Positions 7,610 to 15,212 are shown, counted from the first letter of the stretch. The stretch is DNA of 17,016 nt from JBNRMR01 sp050309705 (GCA_050309705.1 JBNRMR010000010.1:1-17016), one strand, 5' to 3'. A program made the numbers and translations. Notes: a model not told the origin generated them from the sequence alone.

Positions 7610-9370
7610 TTAGTTCATATAGCTCAGATCAAGATCTTCGCTATACTTTTCTTCAATAGCTTCCTTATTATGGAAATAATTGTCTATATATTCGTCAAGT
7701 GTACCCTGGCCAAGATCCATCATATTCTGGATCATGGCGTGATATTTGGTTTCCACCTGGCTTGGGTCGCACATGATGATTTCAACAACGGCAGTCTGGT
7801 AGTACTCCTTAACGACAGAGAACACCTTAACCTCCGGGCTGTCGGAAGCATACGTTTCAGCGCCTGCGAAGAAAGAGTAGTCCGTGTAGTACTTCGCGTT
7901 CTGCTCCAAGCTGGCCAGCTGGTAGTCCGAAGCGCCAATGGCCTTATGCCTTACGCTCACGTCGCTGCCGCGCCATAGCCAGTATGCGCCAACGCCATAT
8001 TCGCCCTTCTTAACGGTATCATCAGCGTCGTTAACCTCGGGTTTGATAACCGCTATTGAGCCATCAAAGGATTCCCAAGAATCTTCAGTTCCGCGGTTCA
8101 GGTATAACTGAATCTCATCCTGGAACAGATAGTCATACAGCTGCAGCGCGCGTTCTGCGTTTGCACCCTTGGTGAAGAAGTGCACCATGCCGTCGCCTAC
8201 GCCACCGTTGATACCATCATTGGTATAAGGTATACCCTGGTCCATATAGGCGCTTGGAGCCTGAATCATAATCCAGTTCCAATCCGGCTTTACCTTCTTC
8301 AGCTCATCGCTAAACCAGTCAATGTTGTCAGAGTCCTGGTTAATGTTGCAGAATATCATGCCGTTAAACAGCTTTGCCTGCATTGTTTCGGATGTATCGG
8401 TCAGTTCCGCTTTATCGACTAGATTCTCATTATATAGCGTGTTGACGAACTTAAGCAAATCAAGGAATTTCTCGCTGTGGATATACTTGACATACCTGCC
8501 GTCTTCCGTCTTGTCGTAACGGCTGCTCAGGTCGAAAATCGGGAACAGCTTATAGATCAAGCGCACATTTCCGTCCGAATCCGCGCCGGCATTTCTGGAA
8601 GCCTGTGCAGGAATAAGATTCGGATAATTTTCTTTAACCGCGCGCAGGAGATCCAAAAAGCCTTCTAATGTAGAAGTATCAGGTGCTCCCAGCTCCTCAT
8701 ATACCTGCTGGATAACCGCCACGCCTACGCTGTTCTTTATCAGGGTTGGGTTGGAAATAGCTTCTTCGCTGTACCACTGGGTGGGTAAGCAATACAGGTT
8801 CATGCTGTTGAAAGCAATACGGAAATACTGCACAACATGATCGGGAACATTCCTGGCAATGAAACCCGGGGCTGCTGTTTCTTCCAACTCATTTATGGCC
8901 CAAACTTTTTCGTTACCAACCAGATCCTGGATCAAAGCCAGGTTGCTAGTGGTGTTAATTATGTCGGGTAGTTCGCCTGAAGCAATCAGAATCTGCAATT
9001 TAGTATGATCATTATCGGGCGCCATCATCCAGTTGATATTGATGTTTGTGTCTTCAATGATCTTCTTGGAAACCAGATCCTTACCCCACCATTTATCGAA
9101 GTCCGAGGTGGAGATGCTCTTGTCGTAGAACAGGGATATTGTCGTAGGATCCTGCCCTTCCCAGCTGTTTCCGGGCTCATCCGGCGGCGTTTTGGTGCCG
9201 TCATTTGTTGCCGGGGCCGCAGTTGCGGTTTCAGCTGGCGTTTGGGCGCCTGCTGTCGACTGGGAATTGGGGTTGGTCTGCTGCGTACCGGTGTTACAAC
9301 CAGTAAATATCGCGGCCAACATCACAACAGCCAGTAGTACTGCAGTGAAACTGAAAGTCCTCTTGTGCAT
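7610..9370 (-). CDS. Lipoprotein sugar-binding protein of an LplA/YtcQ-type ABC importer
   Basis: The 586-aa product starts with a lipoprotein signal peptide (charged MHKR, hydrophobic 8-22, lipid-anchored Cys25 in FTGC). A Thr/Ala/Pro-rich linker to about residue 68 follows, then a family 1 extracellular solute-binding domain. It should capture an oligosaccharide outside the membrane and deliver it to the two permeases encoded just upstream. The size and sequence style match the LplA/YtcQ group linked to YesM/YesN systems. The ATG at 9370 has AAGGAGG seven bases upstream. Given the PL22 lyase in the operon, unsaturated oligogalacturonides or rhamnogalacturonan fragments are the likely ligand (inference). 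The 57-nt gap to the permease gene contains only a short TAGTATACTA palindrome. Confidence 0.92.
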   Translation of the reverse strand: MHKRTFSFTAVLLAVVMLAAIFTGCNTGTQQTNPNSQSTAGAQTPAETATAAPATNDGTKTPPDEPGNSWEGQDPTTISLFYDKSISTSDFDKWWGKDLVSKKIIEDTNININWMMAPDNDHTKLQILIASGELPDIINTTSNLALIQDLVGNEKVWAINELEETAAPGFIARNVPDHVVQYFRIAFNSMNLYCLPTQWYSEEAISNPTLIKNSVGVAVIQQVYEELGAPDTSTLEGFLDLLRAVKENYPNLIPAQASRNAGADSDGNVRLIYKLFPIFDLSSRYDKTEDGRYVKYIHSEKFLDLLKFVNTLYNENLVDKAELTDTSETMQAKLFNGMIFCNINQDSDNIDWFSDELKKVKPDWNWIMIQAPSAYMDQGIPYTNDGINGGVGDGMVHFFTKGANAERALQLYDYLFQDEIQLYLNRGTEDSWESFDGSIAVIKPEVNDADDTVKKGEYGVGAYWLWRGSDVSVRHKAIGASDYQLASLEQNAKYYTDYSFFAGAETYASDSPEVKVFSVVKEYYQTAVVEIIMCDPSQVETKYHAMIQNMMDLGQGTLDEYIDNYFHNKEAIEEKYSEDLDLSYMN

Positions 9371-9427
9371 ATTTATTCCTCCTTTTAGTAGTATACTAGC
9401 TTAACTGGGTCAGCTCCACATGTGTAA

Positions 9428-10306
9428 TCAACCTTTGATCGAACCTATCATAATACCTTTTACAAAATATTTCTGAAGGAACGGATAGATTGCAAGGATT
9501 GGGGTTACCGCCACAACCATAGTGGCAAACTTCACGCCGTCTGGGTTATAGGAATTGTTTTCCAGATCGCTCATCATATCCGATGCCATATCCGCCCCCA
9601 GATTTTCTCGAACGATCCTCATTAAGACTGAAGCCAACGTCTGCAACTTGTCACTGCTGGTATAATACATTGTGTCATACCATGCATTCCACTGGCCGAC
9701 TGCGGCATATAGGGCGATGGTCGCAAAGGTTGGAATAGTTACCGGCATTACGATTTGCACAAAAGTCCGCCAGCAGCCCGAGCCATCAATCAACGCCGCT
9801 TCCTCCAAGGACGTAGGCACCGCCCTAAACGCGCTCATCAGCACGACCATGTAGAAGAAGGAAAACACATGTGGAATAATATAAATCCAAAAAGTATTGA
9901 CCAGCCCAAGCATCCTAAGGTTCAAATATGCAGGAATCGTACCACCATTAAAGAATGTAGGGATAATAAGCAGCATCATGTAAAAGTTTCTAAACCGAAG
10001 GTATGGCTTGCTCAGAGCATAAGCGCAAAGCGAAGTGCCGGTTACCGTAACAAGCGTTCCCAATAAGGTTCTTGCAACGGAAGTTCCAAAAGCCAACATG
10101 AGCGAATCATCCTTGAACACCGTCTGATAGGTGCGGATTGTCGGCATCTCCGGCCAGAAGAAGGATGGCCGGTGCGTTAGCATCCCGTTGAAGGAGTTTA
10201 TCAGAATATAAAAGAAGGGATACACTATCAAAAATGTCAAAATGCCCAGCAGGATATAGTTAAGCACGTCAAACGGTTGAGTATGGTTGCTTCTTCTATA
10301 AGCCAT
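9428..10306 (-). CDS. ABC sugar importer permease, LplC/YtcP-like
   Basis: This 292-aa inner-membrane protein has six predicted helices (the first at about residues 15-37) and the importer EAA loop EEAALIDGSGCWRTFVQIVMP at about residues 166-186, which contacts the ATPase. The C-terminal GIMIGSIKG is the typical ending of this subfamily. Its AAGGAGGAGG site (10320..10311) overlaps the stop codon of the lplB-like gene, so the two permeases are coupled. No ATPase gene is present in the window. In related systems a shared MsmX-type ATPase is encoded elsewhere, which I assume here. Confidence 0.95.
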   Translation of the reverse strand: MAYRRSNHTQPFDVLNYILLGILTFLIVYPFFYILINSFNGMLTHRPSFFWPEMPTIRTYQTVFKDDSLMLAFGTSVARTLLGTLVTVTGTSLCAYALSKPYLRFRNFYMMLLIIPTFFNGGTIPAYLNLRMLGLVNTFWIYIIPHVFSFFYMVVLMSAFRAVPTSLEEAALIDGSGCWRTFVQIVMPVTIPTFATIALYAAVGQWNAWYDTMYYTSSDKLQTLASVLMRIVRENLGADMASDMMSDLENNSYNPDGVKFATMVVAVTPILAIYPFLQKYFVKGIMIGSIKG

Positions 10307-10318
10307 GATGCCTCCTCC

Positions 10319-11278
10319 TTAGAACAGGGAATTTTCCGTTGCTTTTTTGCTTATCCAGTTAGCGCTCAGCAGCAGGGATACATTGATAACCGATTTATAC
10401 AGGTTGACCGCTGTAGAATAGGAATAGCGGCCATTTTCAAAACCTGTGCGCAGGATGTAGTTATCCAAAATATCGATCATGTTCCGGTTTGTCAAATTGC
10501 CAAAAACGTAAACCTGGTTAAACGTATCGCCGCCGGACATGATCTTTCCGCATTCAAGTATGAACAACAGTGAGAAGGTAGGAATCAAATGTGGAACCGT
10601 AACATAGCGGATCTTGGCAAACCGGCGTCCGCCGTCGATTTCGACAGCTTCAAACAGCTCCTGGTCGATAGATACGATTACGCCCAGATATATAATCGAC
10701 CCCCATCCAATGCCTTTCCAAACGCGCATCAATACCATAGTCGGCACCAGGAAGCGCGAATCCGACAGGAAGTTTATCGCGTCGTCCAAAACACCCATTT
10801 GAATCAGCAGAAGGTTGACGGCGCCGCGCGTCGGATTAAGTAAGCTGTAAAAAATACCACCGCATACCGCCCATGAAATGAAGTGCGGCAAATAGGAACA
10901 GGTCTGCACGGTCTTCATGAACCCGACGCCGCGCACTTCATTAAGCAGGATTGCCAAAAGCATTGGCGGCCATGTCGTGAAGATCAACATCAAAACAGCC
11001 ATCTTAACGGTGTTAAGCACCACGCCCATAGCGGACGGCGTTTTAAAGAAATCTATAAAGTGCTCAAATCCATTCTGAGCCGCCCAGGGACTGACTATTA
11101 TGCCCTTAAAAACATTGTAGTTTTTAAATGCAATAACAACACCATACATTGGGAAGTAGGAAAAAATGACTACCGCGATCAATGCCGGCAACGCCATTAG
11201 TTGCAGAGAAAGCTGCGACCGACGATTCCTTCCCAAAACAGATTGCTGATAAGCCTTGACCTTCTTGCCAGCTGCCAT
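10319..11278 (-). CDS. ABC sugar importer permease, LplB/YtcO-like
   Basis: This 319-aa permease has a basic N-terminus (residues 1-25), a first helix at about 29-48 followed by YGVVIAFKNYN, a typical LplB signature, and an EAA-type loop (FEAVEIDGGRRFAKIRYVTVP, about residues 213-233). It pairs with the LplC-like permease to form the channel of the importer. The ATG at 11278 was chosen over an upstream open frame to 11332 because AGAGGTG lies 6 nt before it and because the extra residues (MKYRIFEP...) do not resemble the family. It is the first gene of the operon, about 47 nt after the predicted transcription start. Confidence 0.94.
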   Translation of the reverse strand: MAAGKKVKAYQQSVLGRNRRSQLSLQLMALPALIAVVIFSYFPMYGVVIAFKNYNVFKGIIVSPWAAQNGFEHFIDFFKTPSAMGVVLNTVKMAVLMLIFTTWPPMLLAILLNEVRGVGFMKTVQTCSYLPHFISWAVCGGIFYSLLNPTRGAVNLLLIQMGVLDDAINFLSDSRFLVPTMVLMRVWKGIGWGSIIYLGVIVSIDQELFEAVEIDGGRRFAKIRYVTVPHLIPTFSLLFILECGKIMSGGDTFNQVYVFGNLTNRNMIDILDNYILRTGFENGRYSYSTAVNLYKSVINVSLLLSANWISKKATENSLF

Positions 11279-11331
11279 ATCATTCACCTCTGATATTTGT
11301 TGGATATTTGGTTCAAAAATCCTATATTTCA

Positions 11332-11361
11332 ATTCTACAAGTTGGCTTAATGCAGTTACAA
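11332..11361 (-). promoter_or_regulatory. Candidate promoter of the importer-catabolic operon
   Basis: On the minus strand TTGTAA (11361..11356) and TAGAAT (11337..11332) are separated by 18 nt. The predicted start near 11325 leaves a leader of about 47 nt before the lplB-like ATG. The -35 is imperfect, as expected for a promoter that needs an activator such as YesN. Confidence 0.5.
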
Positions 11362-11372
11362 GTTCGTTGTTT

Positions 11373-11387
11373 TCATAAAACGTATGA
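11373..11387. promoter_or_regulatory. Short palindrome in the divergent regulatory region
   Basis: TCATA and TATGA flank AAACG. It lies just upstream of the candidate operon promoter. A TTTCAT word here recurs about 60 bp away at 11431, which could make a pair of direct AraC-type half-sites. The function is inferred from position only. Confidence 0.35.
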
Positions 11388-11408
11388 TTTTTTAACGTGT
11401 TTCTATAC

Positions 11409-11425
11409 AGAGCTTTATGAGCTCT
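11409..11425. promoter_or_regulatory. 17-bp palindrome, candidate operator
   Basis: AGAGCT and AGCTCT flank TTATG, a perfect 6-bp inverted repeat. Its centre is 34 bp from that of the next palindrome, and its right end touches the candidate -35 of yesM. Confidence 0.42.
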
Positions 11426-11453
11426 TTACTTTTCATGAATCACTCTTTATGAT
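11425..11453 (+). promoter_or_regulatory. Candidate promoter of yesM
   Basis: TTTACT (11425-11430) and TATGAT (11448-11453) are separated by exactly 17 nt. The predicted start near 11460 would give a short leader before the GGGAGGTG ribosome site at 11479. The -10 lies inside a 17-bp palindrome. Confidence 0.55.
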
Positions 11454-11459
11454 AAAGAG
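11443..11459. promoter_or_regulatory. Perfect 17-bp palindrome over the yesM -10 region
   Basis: CTCTTTAT and ATAAAGAG flank a single G. Because it covers the candidate -10 element, a protein bound here would block yesM transcription. It shares the word TTTATGA with the neighbouring palindrome at 11409. Confidence 0.45.
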
Positions 11460-11491
11460 AACTTACTTCAAACATATTGGGAGGTGCTTGC

Positions 11492-13312
11492 TTGAAAAAG
11501 ATTCTAAATGTCCCCGCGAAGTTGTCTTTAACCCGTAAAGCCATCTTGGTCTTTTTAGTAATAATATATCTGCCAATAACAATCGTCAGTTTTGTCTGGT
11601 ATCATTATTCATCTACCGTTTCCCATAATACAATAGTCAGCGAAATTGATACCATTGCAAATATATTAACCACGCAGTACCAAAATAAGATAAACGAAAT
11701 GTATTTGATAGGCGACATTGTTTCGGGCAACTCAGCGCTGCTGCGCTATCTGGAGCAATCCGATTCCATGAGCTTGTTTGACAACTATGTCTATACCAGC
11801 ACAGAACTTGGCCCTTTTCTGAGTAGCATAAATCAAGCCAACTGCAACATTGAAACACTGCGAATATATTCGTTTTCAGAACAGATTACGCGCTATCAGA
11901 ATTATCTCTATCCCCTTAATGTGCTGGAGGATAAAAGCCCCTATGAGGATTTGCTGAACCTCCGCTACAAGGAAGCGTTGCTTATGCCAAGCGCACCGCT
12001 ATTTAGCTATCAAACCCAAGAAAACCAATTTGAACTGTGTTATCCTGTGAATGTTGCCAGCGACCCTTACACGTTCTCACTTTTCACATGCTTATATTCT
12101 ACGGTGAGCCATCATCCCGTTGCTTATCTGGAGTGTGTAATTCAAACCGATGTTTTGCTAGACGCCTCCAACGTTCATCTTGATATTGAGCAGCTTTTCG
12201 TATATGAAAATGGACGCGGCGTAATTTACTCGCAAAATGACAAGGATCATCTTTTGGGTCAGATCTCGAACCTGTTCGAACGCGAACTCCTCGATGAAGA
12301 GTTAAGAGCGTACAATGTTGTGATTGACGAAAATGGCTATGATCTATTCGCCTACCCGCTAGAAGACCCCGATGTCACGCTGGTCATCGCCTATTCCAAA
12401 CGCGATGCATATGGACAAAGCCGCATGGAATGCTTCATTTTGTTTTTTACCTTGCTGTTTTTTCTCCTGTTCTTTTGCGTTTGCATATGGATTTTCTACA
12501 AGCATATCTTTACACGTCTGGAGTTGCTAGCAAACCGCATGAACAAGCTGCGCGACGGCGATGACGACATAGTATTTGACGATTTGCGCAATGACGCCAT
12601 TGGGCAGGTAAATCACACACTTTCTCAATTGCTCAATACTATATACACCGTTAAGCTTGCTGAAAACGAAGCAATGCGCTCATTTCTGCGTGCTCAGATA
12701 GAACCCCACTTTTTGTTTAACGCCCTGGAGTCCATACGCATGACTGCCACGCTTGAAAACGCTCAGAAGGCCAGCGACGCCTTGATCGCGCTTGGATCTC
12801 TTATGCGCGTACGTATCCGCAACCGCTCCCATTCTACGCTTGCGGAAGAATTGACGTTTGTGAACAATTATATTCAGATTGAAAATCTGCGTTTTGATGA
12901 CCGCATCCAATTGCTGGTTCAGATAGAAAATGATTGCGCCAATGTGCAAATTCCTACGCTGATGCTACAACCTATGGTTGAAAACGCTATCAAGCACGGT
13001 ATGCCTCAGGATCAGTCCCCATTGATCATCAAGATTAATGTGCTTATACTACCGCATAACAGTTTGATGATTCGGGTTTTGGATAACGGCCGTGGAATTG
13101 ATGAGGCGTATCTGCGCGAAATTCAGGAAAAATTTAAAAGGAAAAAGAACAATGAAACCGGAACTCAGGGCGTAGCGCTCTCAAATATACTGCAAAGGCT
13201 TAAGCTATATTATGATGATCAGGCGCAACTGACTATTTTCAGCACGTTGGAAGTAGGCACGCAGATTACAGTCATACTTCCCATCACTAACATAAAGCCG
13301 GCAGAACTCTAA
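11492..13312 (+). CDS. yesM: YesM-like sensor histidine kinase
   Basis: The 606-aa membrane kinase has a first helix at about residues 16-36, a large extracytoplasmic sensor region (about 40-310), a second very hydrophobic helix at about 315-337, a HAMP-like linker, the His_kinase domain with phospho-acceptor His406 (AQIEPHFLFNALES), and an HATPase_c domain with N box MVENAIKHG (495-503) and a G box DNGRGID. It should sense a sugar outside the cell and phosphorylate the YesN-like regulator. The TTG at 11492 was chosen because GGGAGGTG lies 5 nt before it; the open frame reaches back to a TTG at 11477 that precedes the ribosome site. The gene is divergent from the importer operon, so kinase and regulator are on different transcripts. 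No terminator follows directly; the nearest is at 13599. Confidence 0.94.
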   Translation: MKKILNVPAKLSLTRKAILVFLVIIYLPITIVSFVWYHYSSTVSHNTIVSEIDTIANILTTQYQNKINEMYLIGDIVSGNSALLRYLEQSDSMSLFDNYVYTSTELGPFLSSINQANCNIETLRIYSFSEQITRYQNYLYPLNVLEDKSPYEDLLNLRYKEALLMPSAPLFSYQTQENQFELCYPVNVASDPYTFSLFTCLYSTVSHHPVAYLECVIQTDVLLDASNVHLDIEQLFVYENGRGVIYSQNDKDHLLGQISNLFERELLDEELRAYNVVIDENGYDLFAYPLEDPDVTLVIAYSKRDAYGQSRMECFILFFTLLFFLLFFCVCIWIFYKHIFTRLELLANRMNKLRDGDDDIVFDDLRNDAIGQVNHTLSQLLNTIYTVKLAENEAMRSFLRAQIEPHFLFNALESIRMTATLENAQKASDALIALGSLMRVRIRNRSHSTLAEELTFVNNYIQIENLRFDDRIQLLVQIENDCANVQIPTLMLQPMVENAIKHGMPQDQSPLIIKINVLILPHNSLMIRVLDNGRGIDEAYLREIQEKFKRKKNNETGTQGVALSNILQRLKLYYDDQAQLTIFSTLEVGTQITVILPITNIKPAEL

Positions 13313-13349
13313 TACACGTCAAAAAAATGCGCAGCAGGAGGAAAAGCCA

Positions 13350-13572
13350 TGCGCGAGCCGGAGTAAACCGTAAAAAGACCCTCTTTCCCTTGGCGATCCC
13401 AATTCTGGTGGAGCAGATTCTACGCAGTCTCATGGGGACGATAAAAATCTTTATGATCAGTCTCCTATCCGACAACGTGTCAGCAGCGGTGGGCGCCAAC
13501 CAGATCCTCAACGTTGTGGTCATAGCCTCCACAATGATGGCGTCAGGCGACGGCAGTCGCAATCGAGCTTGA
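13350..13572 (+). pseudogene. MATE efflux transporter remnant, frameshifted and truncated
   Basis: A good ribosome site (AGGAGG) precedes an ATG at 13350, but that frame stops after five codons (MREPE). Shifting frame at about 13365 gives VNRKKTLFPLAIPILVEQ followed by about 45 more residues typical of the first two helices of MATE-family drug/sodium antiporters (MGTIKIFMISLLSDNVSAAVGANQILNVVVIASTMMASG). Homology then breaks off and a stop follows at 13572. MATE proteins are about 450 residues, so about 85% is missing. Reading from an ATG at 13327 gives one open frame of 81 aa, but its first 16 residues are unnatural and have no ribosome site. I therefore call a decayed gene, probably once downstream of yesM. 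Confidence 0.82.
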
Positions 13573-13598
13573 ATAGCAGGCCGAATTTTGAATTAAAG

Positions 13599-13636
13599 AC
13601 ATAGCTTTCCTTTGTGCGAAAGAGCTATGTTTTTTA
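13599..13636 (+). terminator. Intrinsic terminator after the MATE remnant
   Basis: ACATAGCT and AGCTATGT form an 8-bp stem (with an alternative inner CTTTC/GAAAG pairing) followed by TTTTTT. It probably ends transcripts from yesM and the MATE remnant. Confidence 0.85.
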
Positions 13637-13647
13637 TTGCTCAAATT

Positions 13648-13737
13648 ATGGTATAATAAGTTTAGCTATTTTCGAAGAAAATAGCGGGTGAGCGGGCCCG
13701 AAGGAAAGGCCGCCCACAAACATGGATGGTATAATAA
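13648..13737 (+). repeat. 66-bp hairpin element between two copies of a 12-bp extended -10 sequence
   Basis: The 12-mer ATGGTATAATAA occurs at 13648-13659 and again at 13726-13737. The 66 bp between contain a perfect 9-bp hairpin (GCTATTTTC/GAAAATAGC, 13665-13685) and then a GC-rich stem of about 9 bp (GTGAGCGGGCC with GGCCGCCCAC, about 13688-13718). The inner sequence begins with GTTT and has AAAC near its end. It could be a tiny inserted element with a target duplication, or a structured RNA between tandem promoters. Confidence 0.6.
13727..13735 (+). promoter_or_regulatory. Extended -10 promoter for the DUF4180 gene
   Basis: TGGTATAAT is a consensus extended -10 element (TGnTATAAT). No -35 is visible 17 nt upstream. 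Transcription would start near 13742, giving a leader of about 52 nt before the ATG at 13794. Confidence 0.55.
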
Positions 13738-13793
13738 AATTGCAAACTATTAAATTGATTACACGAACAAGAATTTTAAAAGGATAGTTTTAT

Positions 13794-14159
13794 ATGAATA
13801 TCAAAACAGTGAAAACGGCTAACACTGAAATAGCGGTTGTAAGCAGCGACGATATCTGCATTTCTGACGGGCAAAGCGCGCTGGATTTCATGATGTCCCT
13901 AAATTATGAGACCGGGTGCCGCTCTATTGCTATCAACAAAGAAGCTATCGCGGAGGACTTTTTTATTTTAAGCACGAGGGTTGCCGGCGATGTTCTGCAA
14001 AAATTCATCAATTATCATTTCAGGCTGGCGATTATCGGTGATTTTTCCGAGTATAAAAGCAAAGCTCTGAAGGACTTCATGTTTGAGAGCAATAATGGAA
14101 GGGATATCTTCTTTGTGGCCTGTGAAAGCGACGCCATCAATAAGCTGGATAGCATATAA
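13794..14159 (+). CDS. DUF4180 domain protein
   Basis: The 121-aa product has the features I know from the DUF4180 family: ISDGQSALDFMMSLNYETGC near residues 23-42, the core NKEAIAEDFFILSTRVAGDVLQKFINYHFRLAIIGDF, and the C-terminal FMFESNNGRDIFFV. It is soluble, full length for the family, and starts at an ATG with AGGAT 8 nt upstream. No biochemical function is established that I know of. It is followed after 24 nt by a lipoprotein gene and is probably co-transcribed with it. Confidence 0.85.
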   Translation: MNIKTVKTANTEIAVVSSDDICISDGQSALDFMMSLNYETGCRSIAINKEAIAEDFFILSTRVAGDVLQKFINYHFRLAIIGDFSEYKSKALKDFMFESNNGRDIFFVACESDAINKLDSI

Positions 14160-14183
14160 TTTACTGATGGGAGGGATTTGGCG

Positions 14184-14813
14184 ATGCGCAAAGTTATGAC
14201 TATTGCCCTGACTTTATCATTTATCATGGGGCTGTTTGCGGGCTGTGCGCGAGTTGAAACGGCTTCGCTGAGTGACAGCTTGAATTCCCAAGGTGGCTAT
14301 GTCTTCGAAGGGATGAAGCTGTGGGGCTTGGAGCGGGAAGCAGTCTTGTCCAAAATGAATCTTTCCACGAATGATGTCGAGCCAGTTTTGCTTCCCTATG
14401 GAAATATTGAGGAGGCCTTTGTGCGAGACGAAGGCTTTAGGCTCAAAAATACAAGATCATTTGATGGGATCAATGGCCAATGGGAAGTTTATTTTATGTT
14501 CGAGGACGATGTAATGGTTGTTGGAAGATATTTGCAGGTGTGCGAAAGTGAGAATGAGTTGGCGATCGTCTGTGGGCAGTTGGCCGATATCTTAATCTCA
14601 TGGCCCACTTTCCCCAAATATGAGGGCGATGACCGCTTTCCCAAGTCTAACATCGACAATGAGGCTGAGAGCCTGCGCGGTATTGCCAGGGGCAACACGG
14701 TCGGGGCGCAGCGCGTTCATGCCGACGGCACATTTCTATGGATAGCGGCACGTCCTCATGAGAAGTTCGCCATTTCCATCACCGTATACTCCAGGGAGCC
14801 CGGACCGAGATAA
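14184..14813 (+). CDS. Predicted lipoprotein of unknown function
   Basis: The 209-aa protein begins with a lipoprotein signal (MRK, hydrophobic residues 4-19, anchored Cys21 in FAGC), so the rest should sit on the outer face of the membrane. I do not recognise the mature domain. It has a GMKLWGLEREAVLSKM segment (about 44-59), a stretch around residues 95-115 with VYFMFEDDVMVVGRY, and a C-terminal strand pattern ending in ISITVYSREPGPR. The ATG at 14184 is preferred to the TTG at 14178 because GGGAGGG ends 8 nt before it. The gene lies 24 nt after the DUF4180 gene and no clear terminator follows it. Confidence 0.75.
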   Translation: MRKVMTIALTLSFIMGLFAGCARVETASLSDSLNSQGGYVFEGMKLWGLEREAVLSKMNLSTNDVEPVLLPYGNIEEAFVRDEGFRLKNTRSFDGINGQWEVYFMFEDDVMVVGRYLQVCESENELAIVCGQLADILISWPTFPKYEGDDRFPKSNIDNEAESLRGIARGNTVGAQRVHADGTFLWIAARPHEKFAISITVYSREPGPR

Positions 14814-14856
14814 AAAGCAGGGGATAAGCATGAATTCGGCTGATGCCGAAAAGCTA

Positions 14857-14884
14857 TTGCAAATAATCCCGAATCTGTTATAAT
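14857..14884 (+). promoter_or_regulatory. Promoter of the T-box/NUDIX/pheST operon
   Basis: TTGCAA (14857-14862) and TATAAT (14879-14884) are separated by 16 nt, a near-consensus vegetative promoter. Transcription would start near 14891, at the beginning of the T-box leader. Confidence 0.82.
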
Positions 14885-14890
14885 AGATAG

Positions 14891-15180
14891 AAATATGGCT
14901 GTGAAACGGTCAAGTAGCGGCAGCCTCTGCTTTGAAAGAGAGCCTTGCCATCGGGTGAAAGCGGGCAAAGTAAGCTGATGCGTGAAATTTCGCCGTGGAG
15001 CTGCGCCTCCCAAGTGCTTTTAAACATGGCATGGGTAAGGGGCGACGTTTGGCACGCGTTAAGGGCTTCGAGTGCGGTTTTGCTTTTTATGTGGGCGAAG
15101 CCGAAGCCGGGTGGTACCGCGAAGCAGCGTTTTGAAGCGACTTCGTCCCTGTTGGGGGATGAGGCCGTTTTTATTTTTCT
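14891..15180 (+). ncRNA. T-box riboswitch, phenylalanine-tRNA type
   Basis: This fills the roughly 395-nt stretch before the NUDIX gene. Stem I landmarks are present in order: AAGTAG (14911-14916), AGAGAGCC (14937-14944), GGTGAAAG (14954-14961), then GTGAAATTTCG with the specifier UUC at 14989-14991 (UUU if the register is one base earlier; both encode Phe), and GGAGCTGC. The T-box core GGGTGGTACCGCG lies at 15109-15121. Its acceptor bulge UGGU (15112-15115) would pair with ACCA, so a discriminator A is expected, in agreement with tRNA-Phe. GGG and GCG can pair with CGUCCC at 15144-15149 as antiterminator. Uncharged tRNA-Phe should therefore raise expression of the downstream genes. Confidence 0.93.
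15141..15179 (+). terminator. T-box regulated terminator
   Basis: CTTCGTCCC (15141-15149) pairs with GGGATGAGG (15156-15164) in a 9-bp stem with two G-U pairs, followed by TTTTTATTTTT. The 5' arm overlaps the antiterminator's 3' strand, so the two folds exclude each other. Confidence 0.9.
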
Positions 15181-15212
15181 CTTTTCTGCAAATGTTTCGG
15201 GAGGTGAGTGGC

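Noticed and set aside
11281..11476. A catabolite-repression (cre-like) site in the divergent intergenic region
   Set aside because: The best stretch (TGAAAACAACGAAC on the minus strand) departs from the consensus at several fixed positions.
13327..13572. An 81-aa open frame read as a small intact membrane protein
   Set aside because: Only residues from about 14 on match the MATE family, the start lacks a ribosome site, and the real ribosome site serves a frame that stops after five codons.
14835..14850. TTCGGC/GCCGAA hairpin after the lipoprotein gene as a terminator
   Set aside because: The stem is only 6 bp and no T run follows; it lies just ahead of the operon promoter.
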